Positions 1 through 9,110 of a DNA stretch of 64,000 bases are shown piece after piece. This DNA is from Mycobacterium gallinarum. Its GTDB lineage: Bacteria; Actinomycetota; Actinomycetes; Mycobacteriales; Mycobacteriaceae. The notes beneath the pieces are model-generated. The model had not been told where the DNA came from, did no database searches, and was given only the letters and a program-made list of their open reading frames with translations. The stretch covers positions 248,001 to 312,000 of the forward strand of contig NZ_AP022601.1 of the NCBI RefSeq assembly GCF_010726765.1, given 5' to 3'. A program made the position numbers and the translations under genes. Each line of letters starts with the position of its first letter. The stretch's first letter is position 1.

Positions 1-1
1 G

Positions 2-130
2 TTGCCCGACGATGTCGCGAACCTACGCAACCTGCTCTACTCACTGATCACCGTGTCGCTGGCGGTCGAACTGTGGAAGCAGCCGCGTGTGAAGCATTCG
101 GCCAACACCATTCTCACGAGAGTGAGCTGA
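2..130 (+). CDS. C-terminal fragment of an unidentified protein (left edge)
   Basis: The frame is open from the left edge and stops at TGA 128-130, giving 42 residues. A hydrophobic stretch (LLYSLITVSLAVEL) is followed by a basic tail ending in TRVS. The stop lies 5 nt before the dioxygenase ATG, so the gene is probably the upstream member of the same operon. I do not recognise the family from this fragment. That it is coding is inferred from its length, codon use and the tight spacing. Confidence 0.5.
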   Translation: MPDDVANLRNLLYSLITVSLAVELWKQPRVKHSANTILTRVS

Positions 131-135
131 TCGCT

Positions 136-966
136 ATGGGACTCACGTCAGCACAGCTCGACGTCGTCGACCTCACGCCGCGGATCGGTAGCGAGATCAG
201 AACCGACCTGGGCACGCTGCTACGCGGCTCCGAAGCCCAGCAGATCCGCGCAATTCTCGAGCAGCGCGGCGTCGTTTACTTCCGCGGACTCGACATCACC
301 GACGAACAGCAGGTCGCGATCGCCAGGACCCTCGGCGTCATCCCCGCGAACGAGGGTGAGAGCGGCATCTACAAGATCTCGCTCGACAAGAACGTGAACC
401 AGCGAGCCGAGTATCTGAAAGGCTCGATGTTCTGGCATTTCGACGGATCCTTGCAGCCCTATCCGAACCTCGCGACCTTGCTTCGGGCCGTCACGCTGTC
501 AGAAACCGGAGGTGAGACCGAGTTCTGCAACACCTACGCGGCCTACGACGACCTGCCGCGGTCCGACAAGGAACTCATCGCAGATCTTCGAGTGGTCCAC
601 AGCGCGGAACGCTCGCAGTATTACGTCCGCCCCGAGATGAGCTTCGAGGAGATCACGTTCTGGCAGAAGTCGCCGACGAAGGCGTGCCCCATCGTGTGGA
701 CACATCAGTCCGGCCGAAAGTCGTTGCTGCTCGGTGCGACAGCCGATTACGTGATCGGCATGCCGGTCGAGGAGAGCCGGGCGCTTCTTGCCCGCCTGCG
801 TGACTGGGCCACCCAGCCGCAGTACGTCTACCGTCACCAGTGGGAGCCGGGTGACCTCTTGATGTGGGACAACACCGGTACGATGCACCGGGTGCTCGAA
901 TATCCCGTTGACAGTGGCCGTCTCATGCATCGAACGATCCTCGCGGGCGAAGAGCCTCTGCAGTGA
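136..966 (+). CDS. TauD/TfdA-family Fe(II)/2-oxoglutarate dioxygenase
   Basis: A 276-aa protein of the TauD fold. The metal triad is visible: His101 and Asp103 in WHFDG, and a distal His251 in TMHRV, followed by an Arg-containing segment (MHRTILAG) of the kind that binds 2-oxoglutarate. Family members hydroxylate taurine, alkyl sulfates, 2,4-D or related acids; the substrate here cannot be read. I prefer ATG 136 over an in-frame ATG at 73, because 73 lies inside the upstream coding frame. The stop overlaps the next gene in GTGA, so the two are translationally coupled. With sulfatase-like and sulfotransferase genes nearby, a sulfate-ester substrate is possible but unproven. Confidence 0.85.
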   Translation: MGLTSAQLDVVDLTPRIGSEIRTDLGTLLRGSEAQQIRAILEQRGVVYFRGLDITDEQQVAIARTLGVIPANEGESGIYKISLDKNVNQRAEYLKGSMFWHFDGSLQPYPNLATLLRAVTLSETGGETEFCNTYAAYDDLPRSDKELIADLRVVHSAERSQYYVRPEMSFEEITFWQKSPTKACPIVWTHQSGRKSLLLGATADYVIGMPVEESRALLARLRDWATQPQYVYRHQWEPGDLLMWDNTGTMHRVLEYPVDSGRLMHRTILAGEEPLQ

Positions 967-1829
967 GGGTCGGCATCGCGACGCCGGTGGTCACCAACGT
1001 CGGCGGCGCGGCGCTCGGGTGGGAACGCGATGCGACGATCGAGGACATCGGCCGAGTCGCCGAGACGGCAGACCGGCTCGGTTATCACTTTCTGACGTGC
1101 AGTGAGCACATCGGCATACCTGCGTCCGAGGCGCCACGGCGTGGTGCACGGTACTGGGATCCACTGGCCACCTTGGGCTACGTCGCCGCCCGCACCGAGC
1201 GGATCCGGCTCGCCACCATGACCCTCGTGCTTGGGTATCACCATCCGCTGGAGATCGTGAAGCGTTACGGGACACTAGACCATGTCAGCAAGGGACGGGT
1301 GATCCTGGGTGTCGGAGTGGGCTCGCTGAAGCCGGAGTTCGATCTTCTCGGCGCACCGTTCGACGACCGAGGGGCGCGTGGCGACGATGCGTTGCGGGCC
1401 CTGCGGGTAGCGCTGCCGACCAATGAACCCGCGTACGAAGGCGAGTTCTACTCCTTCGGTGGCCTCACCGTCGACCCTTGTGCCTTGCAGTCGCATATGC
1501 CGATCTGGGTCGGCGGTCGCACGAAACGCTCGCTGCGGCGGGCGCTCACGCTTGCCGACGGCTGGTGCCCGTTCGCCGTGTCGATCGACACCGCTGCCGA
1601 ATGGTTGAGCACCCGCGACGTTCCCGACGGCTTCGAGGTCGTGCTGCCCGCGGAGAAGCCGCTGGATCCGGTGGGAAATCCGGAGGAGACCAAACAGACG
1701 CTCGAGAAGATGGCCGCGGCTGGCACGACGACGGTGTTCGCCTATTTCAGGCACGAATCCTTCGATCACTACCTCGAACAGCTGCATGCGTTGGCTGAGC
1801 TGCACGATCTGAACGGAGCGCCGGGATGA
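963..1829 (+). CDS. LLM-class F420-dependent oxidoreductase
   Basis: A 288-aa luciferase-like TIM-barrel protein starting at GTG within a GTGA overlap. Typical features are the N-terminal strand MRVGIATP, the SEHIG loop after the second strand, and the VILGVGVGSLKPEF segment, which in this family lies near the deazaflavin site. Mycobacterial members mostly use F420 rather than FMN; that is family knowledge and is not visible here. The gene is the second of a three-gene operon (dioxygenase, LLM, CMD protein) with overlapping starts and stops. The substrate is unknown. Confidence 0.85.
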   Translation: MRVGIATPVVTNVGGAALGWERDATIEDIGRVAETADRLGYHFLTCSEHIGIPASEAPRRGARYWDPLATLGYVAARTERIRLATMTLVLGYHHPLEIVKRYGTLDHVSKGRVILGVGVGSLKPEFDLLGAPFDDRGARGDDALRALRVALPTNEPAYEGEFYSFGGLTVDPCALQSHMPIWVGGRTKRSLRRALTLADGWCPFAVSIDTAAEWLSTRDVPDGFEVVLPAEKPLDPVGNPEETKQTLEKMAAAGTTTVFAYFRHESFDHYLEQLHALAELHDLNGAPG

Positions 1830-2407
1830 CGCTGCTACCCCCGCTGATGCAGGATGAGTGGGGCGACGACGAGTACGCCGCGGTGGGTGCGCTGTTCGGA
1901 ATACCGGGTGACGACGTGCCACGCGCAGGTTCGGGGGACCCGCGGGACCCCATGAACTTCGACATCCTCGGTGTGCTGGCGCGTCATCCGGCGATGACCC
2001 GGGAGTTCATGAGCTACAACGCTTTTCTGCTGCTGCGCGGTGAGCTGCCGCTGCGGCTGCGCGAGCTGGCGATCCTTCGCCTGGCGCATACGCGACGTTC
2101 GGTGTTCTTCTGGGGGGAGCACGTCAGAGTCGCCACTGCCGGGGGGCTGCCGGAATCCGACATCGCGCGTCTCGCGGCGGGCAACGACGGATTCGAGGGC
2201 GTCGACCGGTTGGTTCTCGAGGCCACCGACGAACTGCTGGCCAACGGTCGTGCAGCACCGCGGACATGGCAGCGGCTGGTCGACGAGCTCGACACCCACC
2301 AGGCGATGGAGCTCATCTTCGTCGTCGGCACGTACGCGATGCTGGCGATGGCGTGCGATACGTGGGCGCTCGTGCCACCGCCGGGCAGTGCCCGTCTTCC
2401 CGACTAG
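1826..2407 (+). CDS. Carboxymuconolactone decarboxylase (CMD)/AhpD-like protein
   Basis: A 193-aa protein with the CMD helical core: the segment LRLRELAILRLAHTRRSVFFWGEHVRVATAGGLPESDI matches the family signature, although the usual catalytic Cys pair of AhpD is missing (FWGEH instead of CxxxH). It starts in an ATGA overlap with the LLM gene. Such CMD proteins accompany oxidoreductases in mycobacterial catabolic operons; their reactions are mostly undefined. A bidirectional hairpin follows at 2469-2525. Confidence 0.8.
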   Translation: MTLLPPLMQDEWGDDEYAAVGALFGIPGDDVPRAGSGDPRDPMNFDILGVLARHPAMTREFMSYNAFLLLRGELPLRLRELAILRLAHTRRSVFFWGEHVRVATAGGLPESDIARLAAGNDGFEGVDRLVLEATDELLANGRAAPRTWQRLVDELDTHQAMELIFVVGTYAMLAMACDTWALVPPPGSARLPD

Positions 2408-2468
2408 AGAAGTCGACCTAGGCCGCCGTCACCTCTGCGGCCAGTGCGGTGGGCCGCCGTTATTTCGC

Positions 2469-2525
2469 CGAAACTGAATTCCAGCAGGCCGGTACTCGCA
2501 ATTCTCCTGCTGGAATACAGTTTCG
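2469..2525. terminator. Long inverted repeat between convergent genes
   Basis: Two 20-nt arms (2469-2488 and 2506-2525) pair at 19 of 20 positions around a 17-nt loop. The left arm begins CGAAACTG and ends CAGCAGG. It lies in the 132-bp gap between convergent stops at 2407 and 2540, the expected place for a bidirectional terminator. There is no T-run, as is usual in mycobacteria. Confidence 0.75.
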
Positions 2526-2539
2526 CGGCTGTTCGGTCG

Positions 2540-3733
2540 TCAGCGGGTCAGCACCATGCAGCCGGCGATCGGGCCACCCCCGGCCGCAGCGACCGCCACC
2601 TCGGGCCGTCGCGCAACTTGCCGGTCGCCCGCCTGGCCGCGCAACTGGAGGCAGGCTTCGTGCAACAGCCAGTAGCCGTGCATGCGTCCGGCGGACAGTT
2701 GCCCCCCGTAGGTGTTCAACGGCAGCTCGCCGTCGAGCGCTATCCGCGTCGCCCCCTCGACGAATGGCCCGGCCTCGCCGTCGCCACAGAAGCCCAGTGC
2801 CTCCAGCCACGCGAACGTGAGATACGTGAAGCCGTCGTAGATTTCGGCCACGTCCACATCTGAAGGGGTCAGGTCGGTGCGCGACCACATCTCCGTCGCG
2901 GCCTCACTGGACGCCATCTTCGGAAAGTCGTCGCGATGGAACCAGCCGTCCGAGCCGTAGGCACCACCGACCGCCTCGACCTTCACCGCGGGGTTCGGGC
3001 AGTCCGCCGCATAGTCGGAATGGGACACCACCAGCGCAATCGCGCCGTCGATCGGAACATCGCAATCGAAGAGGCCCAACGGTGTCGAGATAGGGCGTGA
3101 GGTCAGGTAGTCGTCCATGCTCATCGGGTCTCGGAACGCCGCGCGAGGGTTGAGGCCGGCGTTGCGCCTGCTGTTGATCGCGAGCCAGCCCAGCTGCTCC
3201 CGTGTTGTTCCGTACATCTCCATATGACGCCGGCAGTGCATGGCGACCCAGTTGGCTGCCGAGTACGCATGCGCAGCCAGCAGCACGTTGATGTCCTCGA
3301 ACGGTTTGAGCTTCCTGCGTGTCCCGGGTTGCCGAGGCTCGAGGGGTGGGTCGGCGAGGGGAGCGAGGAGCGGTGAGGCTGTCGAACCGGTCATCGCCCC
3401 GCCGAGCATCTGCACCGTCCGATAGACCAGCACATGTCGCGCCCGTTTCTCCGACACCGCGACCAGTGCCGACATGAACGGAGTCAGCACCCCGCCGGTG
3501 CCGAATCCGACGCCGACGTCGGCGGCGTCATTGCCAAGGCTGTCAACGACTTCAGACGGCAGCGTGTCGCCGAAGGTCGCGATACCGTCGATGTCCTCGG
3601 GCGTCAGGCCGGCGTCGGCGATCGCATCCCGCACCGCTTCCATGGTCAGTTCCAGCCCGGGGATGCCTGTCTTGCGGCCGATGCGCGAAATCCCGAGGCC
3701 ACTGACAATCGTGTCCTTCTCGAAGTAGGTCAT
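2540..3733 (-). CDS. Thiolase-fold lipid-transfer/aldolase-like protein (Ltp2/SCP-x type)
   Basis: A 397-aa thiolase-superfamily protein. The N-terminal half carries EAVRDAIADAGLTPEDIDG and the C-terminal half YDGFTYLTFAWLEALGFC and NTYGG. The thiolase nucleophile region reads GFGTGGVLTPFMS with no Cys, so thiolysis is unlikely; Ltp2-type members instead catalyse retro-aldol cleavage with a DUF35 partner. I chose ATG 3733 (MTYFEKD) because longer frames add non-homologous sequence across the divergent promoter. The Zn-ribbon OB-fold gene at 3791 is the likely partner and is transcribed divergently. A second homologue is at 53659-54831. Confidence 0.8.
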   Translation of the reverse strand: MTYFEKDTIVSGLGISRIGRKTGIPGLELTMEAVRDAIADAGLTPEDIDGIATFGDTLPSEVVDSLGNDAADVGVGFGTGGVLTPFMSALVAVSEKRARHVLVYRTVQMLGGAMTGSTASPLLAPLADPPLEPRQPGTRRKLKPFEDINVLLAAHAYSAANWVAMHCRRHMEMYGTTREQLGWLAINSRRNAGLNPRAAFRDPMSMDDYLTSRPISTPLGLFDCDVPIDGAIALVVSHSDYAADCPNPAVKVEAVGGAYGSDGWFHRDDFPKMASSEAATEMWSRTDLTPSDVDVAEIYDGFTYLTFAWLEALGFCGDGEAGPFVEGATRIALDGELPLNTYGGQLSAGRMHGYWLLHEACLQLRGQAGDRQVARRPEVAVAAAGGGPIAGCMVLTR

Positions 3734-3790
3734 CGGCACCCATCCATCTATTTTTGTAATGACAGCCCATAGGAATGTACTTTGCTTGCT

Positions 3791-4219
3791 ATGTCCGACC
3801 ACGCCCCGCCCTCAGCGCGGATGCTGCCCGCGCTCGATGACCACAACCGGGCGTTCTGGACCGGGGGAGCCGAGGGAGCGCTCAGAATCCCCTTCTGCAC
3901 CGCCTGCGACAGGTGGGTGACTCCGCTGGCCGCCGAATGCCCGGATTGCGACGGCGTGCTGGAGCATCGCCCGGTGTCCGGTCGGGGGACGGTGTTCACA
4001 TACACCGTCAACTACCAGCCCTTCAACCCGGGTGTGCCCGTGCCGTATGTGATCGCGATCGTCCAGCTCGAGGAGCAGGAGGATCTGCGAATCGCGACGA
4101 ATATCGTTGACTGTCAAACGGACTCGGTCCACGTAGGCCTTGCAGTCGAGGTGCGCTTCGAACACCAGGTCGTCGGCGACGAAACTGTCTACATGCCGGT
4201 TTTCGCTCCGCGGGGTTGA
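3791..4219 (+). CDS. Zn-ribbon OB-fold (DUF35) protein
   Basis: A 142-aa protein with an N-terminal Zn ribbon (CTACDRW ... CPDC, Cys pairs near residues 36-39 and 51-54) followed by an OB-fold beginning GRGTVFTYTVNYQPF. DUF35 proteins form complexes with thiolase-fold or Ltp2-type enzymes and are needed for their activity. The divergent neighbour is such a protein, which supports the pairing. ATG 3791 is preferred to ATG 3782, because MSDHAP is the usual type of N-terminus. The 57-bp shared gap must hold both promoters. Confidence 0.85.
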   Translation: MSDHAPPSARMLPALDDHNRAFWTGGAEGALRIPFCTACDRWVTPLAAECPDCDGVLEHRPVSGRGTVFTYTVNYQPFNPGVPVPYVIAIVQLEEQEDLRIATNIVDCQTDSVHVGLAVEVRFEHQVVGDETVYMPVFAPRG

Positions 4220-4239
4220 TTAGTCGCGTTGCCGAGGTC

Positions 4240-4296
4240 TGAGCGACGTTGTCGCGCACCTTCGCGGTCGGGTAGAGATGAGCGACAGTGTCGCTC
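4240..4296. repeat. Tandem palindromes of the GAGCGAC-GTCGC type
   Basis: Two 18-bp elements, 4240-4257 and 4279-4296, agree at 15 of 18 positions and are 39 bp apart. The second is a perfect 8-bp-arm palindrome (GAGCGACA/TGTCGCTC with one central base). They follow the stop of the OB-fold gene, so hairpin terminators are the simplest reading; paired operators are an alternative. They lie in the 359-bp gap before mmpL. Confidence 0.5.
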
Positions 4297-4351
4297 GTAG
4301 CGTGGCAACACCGCACTATGGTTCGGCAGGGCGAACCACCTCTCCGGCCGA

Positions 4352-4460
4352 TTAGCGGGCTGCCACCAAACGTTCCACCTCGCGCAGATCGTAGGGCGCC
4401 CGCAGTCCGAGAATCAGGTGCTCGGCTGTCCTGCGGATGTATCTGGGCGCCGACCTTCAT
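4352..4460 (-). pseudogene. Deletion relic of an LLM-class oxidoreductase
   Basis: On the minus strand a strong Shine-Dalgarno (AGGAGG) precedes GTG-ATG and the start MKVGAQIHPQ, a typical N-terminus of mycobacterial LLM oxidoreductases. About ten codons later the frame is wrong, but the +1 frame reads RRTAEHLILGLRAPYDL, then REVERLVAAR and TAA at 4354-4352, which looks like the C-terminus of the same family. The roughly 280 residues between are gone. This fits one large out-of-frame internal deletion. Family assignment of the two ends is from memory of family sequences. Confidence 0.6.
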
Positions 4461-4502
4461 CACGGATGTCTACACCTCCTGGCCTGCGGGGATCACAGGT
4501 AA

Positions 4503-4531
4503 TTGACAGTCAACAGTCAGTTACGTCTAAT
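4503..4531 (+). promoter_or_regulatory. mmpL promoter with overlapping palindromic operator
   Basis: TTGACA (4503-4508), a 17-bp spacer and TCTAAT (4526-4531) make a near-consensus SigA promoter 47 bp before the mmpL ATG. The imperfect palindrome TGACnGTnnACnGTCA (4504-4519) overlaps the -35 box, so a repressor bound there would block RNA polymerase. A related TGACTG/CAGTCA arrangement occurs in the R2lox promoter. Confidence 0.65.
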
Positions 4532-4578
4532 TTCACTACTAGCGTGGCGATTCTCGTCGCGTCCCGGAGGAGCGGTGC

Positions 4579-7428
4579 ATGCGGCTGAGTGAGACCTCGA
4601 CGGAAAGATCGAGGATCGCCCGCTTCATTCGTGTGATGTCGGTGCCGATCCTGCTCGGCTGGCTGGTGCTGACCGTTGCCACGAACACGCTCCTGCCGTC
4701 ATTGGAGAAGGTCGGTGCGGATCAAACGGTCTCGATGAATCCGACTGCTGCACCGTCCTATATCTCGATGAAACGCATCGGCCAGAACTTCGAGGAGTTT
4801 GAATCCGACAGCAGCGCAATGATCGTTCTGGAGAGCGACCTTCCGCTCGGCGCCGAAGCGCACCGCTACTACGACCGCCTGATCGACAGAGTGCAGGCCG
4901 ACGACGCTCACGTCGAACACGTCGAGGACTTCTGGGGTGACCCGCTGACGGCGGCCGGAGCGCAGAGCAATGACGGCAAGTCCGCATTCGTGCAGATCTA
5001 TCTCCGTGGTGATCAGGGCGAAAGCCTCGCCAACGAGTCCCTCGAAGCCGTCCGCGGGATCGTGGACTCGGCGCCGCCTCCGCCGGGGCTGAATGTCTAC
5101 GTCACGGGAAGCGCCGCGCTGTGGGCTGACCAGCAACACGCGGGCGACAACAGCATCCTGATGGTCACGATGATCACCTTCGTCGTGATCATCGTCATGT
5201 TGCTGCTGGTGTATCGATCGATCCGCACGGTCATCATGGTGATACTGATGGTCTTCGTCGTGCTCGGGGTTTCCCGCGGCGCCGTGGCCTTTCTCGGTTA
5301 TCACGAGATCATCGGGCTGTCGACCTTCGCTGTGCAGCTGCTGACCCTACTGGTGATTGCGGCGGCCACCGACTACGCGATCTTCCTGATCGGCCGTTAC
5401 CAGGAAGCGCGCGGCGCCGGTGAGGACCGGGAGTCCGCCTACTACACGATGTTTCACGGGACGGCCCATGTCGTGCTCGGGTCCGGTCTGACGATCGCTG
5501 GTGCGATGCTGTGCCTGAGCTTCACCAAGCTGCCGTACTTCCAGACCTTGGGAGTGCCGTGCGCGGTGGGCACGCTCGTCGCCGTTGCTGCCGCCCTCAC
5601 CTTGGGTCCTGCGGTGGTTGCGATCGGTAGCCGTTTCGGACTCTTTGAACCCAAACGCAGCATCAAGTCCCGCGGGTGGCGCCGTCTCGGCACCGTCGTG
5701 GTGCGGTGGCCAGGCCCCGTCCTCGTCGCGACATTGGCGCTGGCTCTGGTGGGTCTGCTGACGCTGCCCGGTTACAAGTCGAGCTATAACGACCGCGTGT
5801 ATCTGCCCGCCGATATTCCCGCGAACGTCGGCTATTCCGCGGCGGAGCGCCATTTCGGCGTCGCGCGGATGAACCCGGAACTGCTGATGGTGGAAAGCGA
5901 TCACGATCTGCGCAACTCGGCCGATTTCCTGGTCATCGACAAGATCGCCAAGGCGATCTTCCGCGTCCCCGGGATCGCGCGTGTCCAGGCGATCACGCGA
6001 CCCGACGGCAAGCCGATCGAGCACACGTCGATTCCGTTTCTGATCGGCATGCAGGGCACCACCCAGCAGATGAACGAGAAATATCTGCAGGACCGGATGG
6101 CCGACATGCTGGTGCAGGCCGACGAGATGAACACGACCATCGCAACGATGGAGAAGATGTCGTCGCTGACCGCGGAGATGGCGGCGACTACCCATTCGAT
6201 GGTGGGCAAGATCAAGGACATGACGGTCGATATCGCCGAATTGCGGGACAATATCGCCAATTTCGACGATTTCTTCCGACCGTTGCGCAACTACTTCTAC
6301 TGGGAACCGAAGTGCTTCAACATCCCGGTCTGCTGGGCCTTGAGGTCGATCTTCGACACCCTCGACGGCGTCGACACGATGACCGACGACATCCAGCAAC
6401 TGCTGCCGGACATGGAGCGCCTCGATCAGCTGATGCCGCAGATGGTGACCCTGATGCCGCCGATGATCCAGACGATGAAGACCATGCGGTCCATGATGCT
6501 GACCATGTATGCCACGCAGAAGGGCATGCAGGATCAAATGTCGGCGATGCAGGACAACTCGGGCGCGATGGGCGAAGCGTTCGATCAATCGATGAACGAC
6601 GACTCGTTCTACCTGCCACCGGAAGTGTTCGACAACGCCGACTTCAAGAAGGGGATGGAGAACTTCATCTCGCCGGACGGCAAGTCGGTGCGCTTCATCA
6701 TCGAGCATGAGGGCGATCCGGCAACCAATGAGGGAATCGCGCGCATCGATCCGCTGCGAACCGCCGTGAAAGAAGCCATCAAGGGAACCCCACTTGAGGG
6801 CTCGACGATCTATCTGTCCGGCAGCGCTGCAACGTTCAAGGACATGAAGGACGGCAACACCTACGACCTGCTGATCGCCGGGATCGCAGCGGTGGCATTG
6901 ATTTTCGCCATCATGCTGATGATCACGCGCAGCGCGGTTGCATCCGCGGTCATCGTCGGTACGGTGTTGATTTCGCTGGGTGCCTCGTTCGGGCTCTCAG
7001 TTCTGCTTTGGCAGTACATCCTCGGCATCGAACTGCATTGGATGGTGTTGGCGATGTCGGTCATCATCCTGCTCGCGGTCGGGTCGGATTACAACCTCCT
7101 GCTGGTCTCCCGATTCAAGGAGGAGCTTCATCACGGGCTGAACACCGGCATCATCCGCGCGATGGCAGGAACCGGGTCTGTGGTGACCTCGGCGGGACTG
7201 GTGTTCGCCTTCACGATGGCGACCTTTGCGGTCAGTCCGATGATTGTCATGGGCCAGACCGGCACCGCCATCGCGCTCGGATTGTTGTTCGACACGCTGG
7301 TGGTCCGGTCGTTCATGACTCCATCGATCGCCGCACTGCTGGGCCGATGGTTCTGGTGGCCTCAGGTCATCCGGACGGAGGCATCCCAGCGGCGACTGAA
7401 TGCCAAGGGGATCGGTGCGTCACGCTGA
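4579..7428 (+). CDS. MmpL-family RND transporter
   Basis: A 949-aa inner-membrane transporter. There is one N-terminal TM helix, a porter domain, a TM bundle from about residue 190, a long Met/Gln-rich helical insert (about 490-660, probable coiled coil) and a second TM bundle from about 765. The proton-relay Asp-Tyr pairs of MmpL proteins are present at D265-Y266 ([11 protein letters not shown]) and D837-Y838 ([11 protein letters not shown]). MmpL proteins export lipids or siderophores; the cargo cannot be read. A good ribosome site (CGGAGGAG) precedes ATG 4579. No mmpS gene is adjacent. Its end overlaps the convergent R2lox gene by 9 bp. Confidence 0.95.
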   Translation: MRLSETSTERSRIARFIRVMSVPILLGWLVLTVATNTLLPSLEKVGADQTVSMNPTAAPSYISMKRIGQNFEEFESDSSAMIVLESDLPLGAEAHRYYDRLIDRVQADDAHVEHVEDFWGDPLTAAGAQSNDGKSAFVQIYLRGDQGESLANESLEAVRGIVDSAPPPPGLNVYVTGSAALWADQQHAGDNSILMVTMITFVVIIVMLLLVYRSIRTVIMVILMVFVVLGVSRGAVAFLGYHEIIGLSTFAVQLLTLLVIAAATDYAIFLIGRYQEARGAGEDRESAYYTMFHGTAHVVLGSGLTIAGAMLCLSFTKLPYFQTLGVPCAVGTLVAVAAALTLGPAVVAIGSRFGLFEPKRSIKSRGWRRLGTVVVRWPGPVLVATLALALVGLLTLPGYKSSYNDRVYLPADIPANVGYSAAERHFGVARMNPELLMVESDHDLRNSADFLVIDKIAKAIFRVPGIARVQAITRPDGKPIEHTSIPFLIGMQGTTQQMNEKYLQDRMADMLVQADEMNTTIATMEKMSSLTAEMAATTHSMVGKIKDMTVDIAELRDNIANFDDFFRPLRNYFYWEPKCFNIPVCWALRSIFDTLDGVDTMTDDIQQLLPDMERLDQLMPQMVTLMPPMIQTMKTMRSMMLTMYATQKGMQDQMSAMQDNSGAMGEAFDQSMNDDSFYLPPEVFDNADFKKGMENFISPDGKSVRFIIEHEGDPATNEGIARIDPLRTAVKEAIKGTPLEGSTIYLSGSAATFKDMKDGNTYDLLIAGIAAVALIFAIMLMITRSAVASAVIVGTVLISLGASFGLSVLLWQYILGIELHWMVLAMSVIILLAVGSDYNLLLVSRFKEELHHGLNTGIIRAMAGTGSVVTSAGLVFAFTMATFAVSPMIVMGQTGTAIALGLLFDTLVVRSFMTPSIAALLGRWFWWPQVIRTEASQRRLNAKGIGASR

Positions 7429-8358
7429 GGCCGCGAGCGCTTTCTTGTCCTCGTCGGCGAATGCGTCCTCCAGTTGAACCGGCGAGTAGTCGACGTCGAT
7501 TTCGGCCAGTGGTCGGCCGCGGGCACTGCCGATGGTTCCGAGCCGCCGCATCCCCTTGTCGGTGGCGTACGCCGTGAACTCGTCCATGGTGAAGTTGAAC
7601 GGGATCTCGTCGTAGAGGGCAAACGCATCGTCGGTGTTGCGCAGGGCCAATGGAATGAGCTCTGCCATCTGTTTCTCGAAGACATCCCAATTGGCATCGT
7701 CGGCAGCGACGTGGCGCCGGCATGTGAAGGTGCCCCACGCCATGTGACGACGCTCGTCGTCCCCGATGCGCCTCACCAATTCCTGCATGCCGGGCAGAAT
7801 GCCGTTGTCCACGCAGATGCGGTGCCACGCGTAGTACCCCGTGAGCGCCATCATTCCCTCGATGACGTGGTTGTACGTCGCCGATGCCCTGACCTGAGCG
7901 GCAGGCGAAGGATCAGTTGCCAGTGCGTTGAGTGACTTCGGCAGCTCCTCGTAGAACATCTGGCGGTAGGACGGCAGATCGTCCAGATAATGCTGCAGGT
8001 CATCGGTCAGGCCGACCGCGTCGAGCCACATCCGAAAGACCTGGGTGTGTTTCGCCTCTTCGAACGCGAACTGGGTCAAGTACATCTCGTCGCCGAGGCG
8101 CCCTTCGGCGCGCATGGCGGCCATGAATGGCTGAATGTCCTGGGTCACCGCCTCCTCGCCGGCGATGAACTGCGCGCACAGTCGGGTCGCCCAGTCCCGT
8201 TCGAGCTCCGACATGGCTTCCCAGTCGGCCCGGTCGCGGGAGAAATCGATAGCGGCCGGATCCCAGAATTTGGCGTTACCGCCGGCGAAGAGCTTCAAGG
8301 GAAGGCTGTCCCAGTTGAGGCCGCCCGCGGCGAGTGAATCAGAGTGGTTCCTGTCCAT
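7420..8358 (-). CDS. R2-like ligand-binding oxidase (R2lox), Mn/Fe cofactor
   Basis: A 312-aa ferritin-fold protein very close to M. tuberculosis Rv0233. All metal ligands fall at the same numbers: Glu68, Glu101, His104, Glu167, Glu202 and His205. The residues that form the ether cross-link, Val71 and Tyr162, are also present. R2lox proteins assemble a Mn/Fe centre and bind a long-chain fatty acid; their physiological substrate is unknown. They are often annotated as ribonucleotide reductase beta subunits, which is misleading. The promoter places the transcript start at or next to ATG 8358, so the mRNA is probably leaderless. It converges on mmpL. Confidence 0.95.
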   Translation of the reverse strand: MDRNHSDSLAAGGLNWDSLPLKLFAGGNAKFWDPAAIDFSRDRADWEAMSELERDWATRLCAQFIAGEEAVTQDIQPFMAAMRAEGRLGDEMYLTQFAFEEAKHTQVFRMWLDAVGLTDDLQHYLDDLPSYRQMFYEELPKSLNALATDPSPAAQVRASATYNHVIEGMMALTGYYAWHRICVDNGILPGMQELVRRIGDDERRHMAWGTFTCRRHVAADDANWDVFEKQMAELIPLALRNTDDAFALYDEIPFNFTMDEFTAYATDKGMRRLGTIGSARGRPLAEIDVDYSPVQLEDAFADEDKKALAASA

Positions 8359-8365
8359 GACCCCG

Positions 8366-8393
8366 ACTCTAGTGTGACTGCTGTCACAGTCAA
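8366..8393 (-). promoter_or_regulatory. R2lox promoter with an operator in the spacer
   Basis: On the minus strand TTGACT (8393-8388), a 16-bp spacer and TAGAGT (8371-8366) form a promoter whose -10 ends 7 nt before the ATG. The spacer holds the perfect palindrome TGTGAC-N4-GTCACA (8373-8388). The -35 box overlaps the stop codon of the upstream membrane-protein gene. Repression by a dimeric regulator is likely; which one is unknown. Confidence 0.65.
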
Positions 8394-9082
8394 TGGGAGG
8401 TGGAGCGTGCCCGCCATCTGCGGTAGCCGTGGTGGGTGGCGAACGCGCCGACGACGGCCGTTAGGCACCAGATCGCGACCGCGACGTACGCCAACGGTGA
8501 ATTCAGATCGCCGATCGAGGCGCCCAGCGCCGTGTACACGAACGCCCGCGGCACCGACCCGATGAAGGCGCCAACGGCCATCTGCCACAGCGGCACTCCG
8601 AATGCGCCGAACGCGTAGGACGCGAGTGCGTCGGACACCCCCGGGACAAAGCGCTGCCCCACGACCGCCCACAATCCGCGCCGCTCGATCAGACTGTCCA
8701 GCCGATCGGCCCGTGCGGTGCCGAGCAGTTCGCGTGCGCTGGCGCGGCCGGCGCGACGGCCGATCAGGCTCGCGATGATCGCCGTCCCTACGGTCGCCCC
8801 CAGCGTCACGGCCAGGCCGACTACGGGCCCGAACAACACGCCGCTGCCCGCCGCCAGGATCGGCCCCGGTACGAACACGGCTCCAAGCAGAGCGGACGCC
8901 ACGACGTAGGCGACGGGGGCGGCTGGACCCGTGGCGGCGACGACGTTGCGAACCGCTTCGACGTCGATCACCCTGACGATCGCCACGAGATAGAACAACC
9001 CGAGTAGGAACGCCACCACAACGGCAAGGCGCACGATGTGGCGCCGCCGCGAGGCGGGCGGTGGTTCCTCGATATCGGACAT
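8390..9082 (-). CDS. TVP38/TMEM64 (DedA-like, VTT domain) membrane protein
   Basis: A 230-aa integral membrane protein with about five hydrophobic helices. The VTT core is visible: [20 protein letters not shown], then [13 protein letters not shown] and [22 protein letters not shown], the paired half-helix regions of the DedA superfamily. These proteins act in the membrane, some as lipid scramblases or transporters; the role here is unknown. Its stop overlaps the -35 element of the R2lox gene downstream, so the two may be cotranscribed as well as separately expressed. Confidence 0.85.
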   Translation of the reverse strand: MSDIEEPPPASRRRHIVRLAVVVAFLLGLFYLVAIVRVIDVEAVRNVVAATGPAAPVAYVVASALLGAVFVPGPILAAGSGVLFGPVVGLAVTLGATVGTAIIASLIGRRAGRASARELLGTARADRLDSLIERRGLWAVVGQRFVPGVSDALASYAFGAFGVPLWQMAVGAFIGSVPRAFVYTALGASIGDLNSPLAYVAVAIWCLTAVVGAFATHHGYRRWRARSTSH

Positions 9083-9110
9083 GTTGACTGCGATTGTGCC
9101 CGCTGATGTC

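Noticed and set aside
5347..6708. 453-aa open frame antisense to mmpL, rich in His and Arg
   Set aside because: It mirrors the MmpL coding frame, has biased low-complexity composition and no family features. It is a GC-rich shadow.
7420..8358. Annotation as ribonucleotide reductase beta subunit
   Set aside because: Ligand positions and the Val71/Tyr162 pair match R2lox, which does not act in nucleotide reduction, and no large-subunit gene is nearby.
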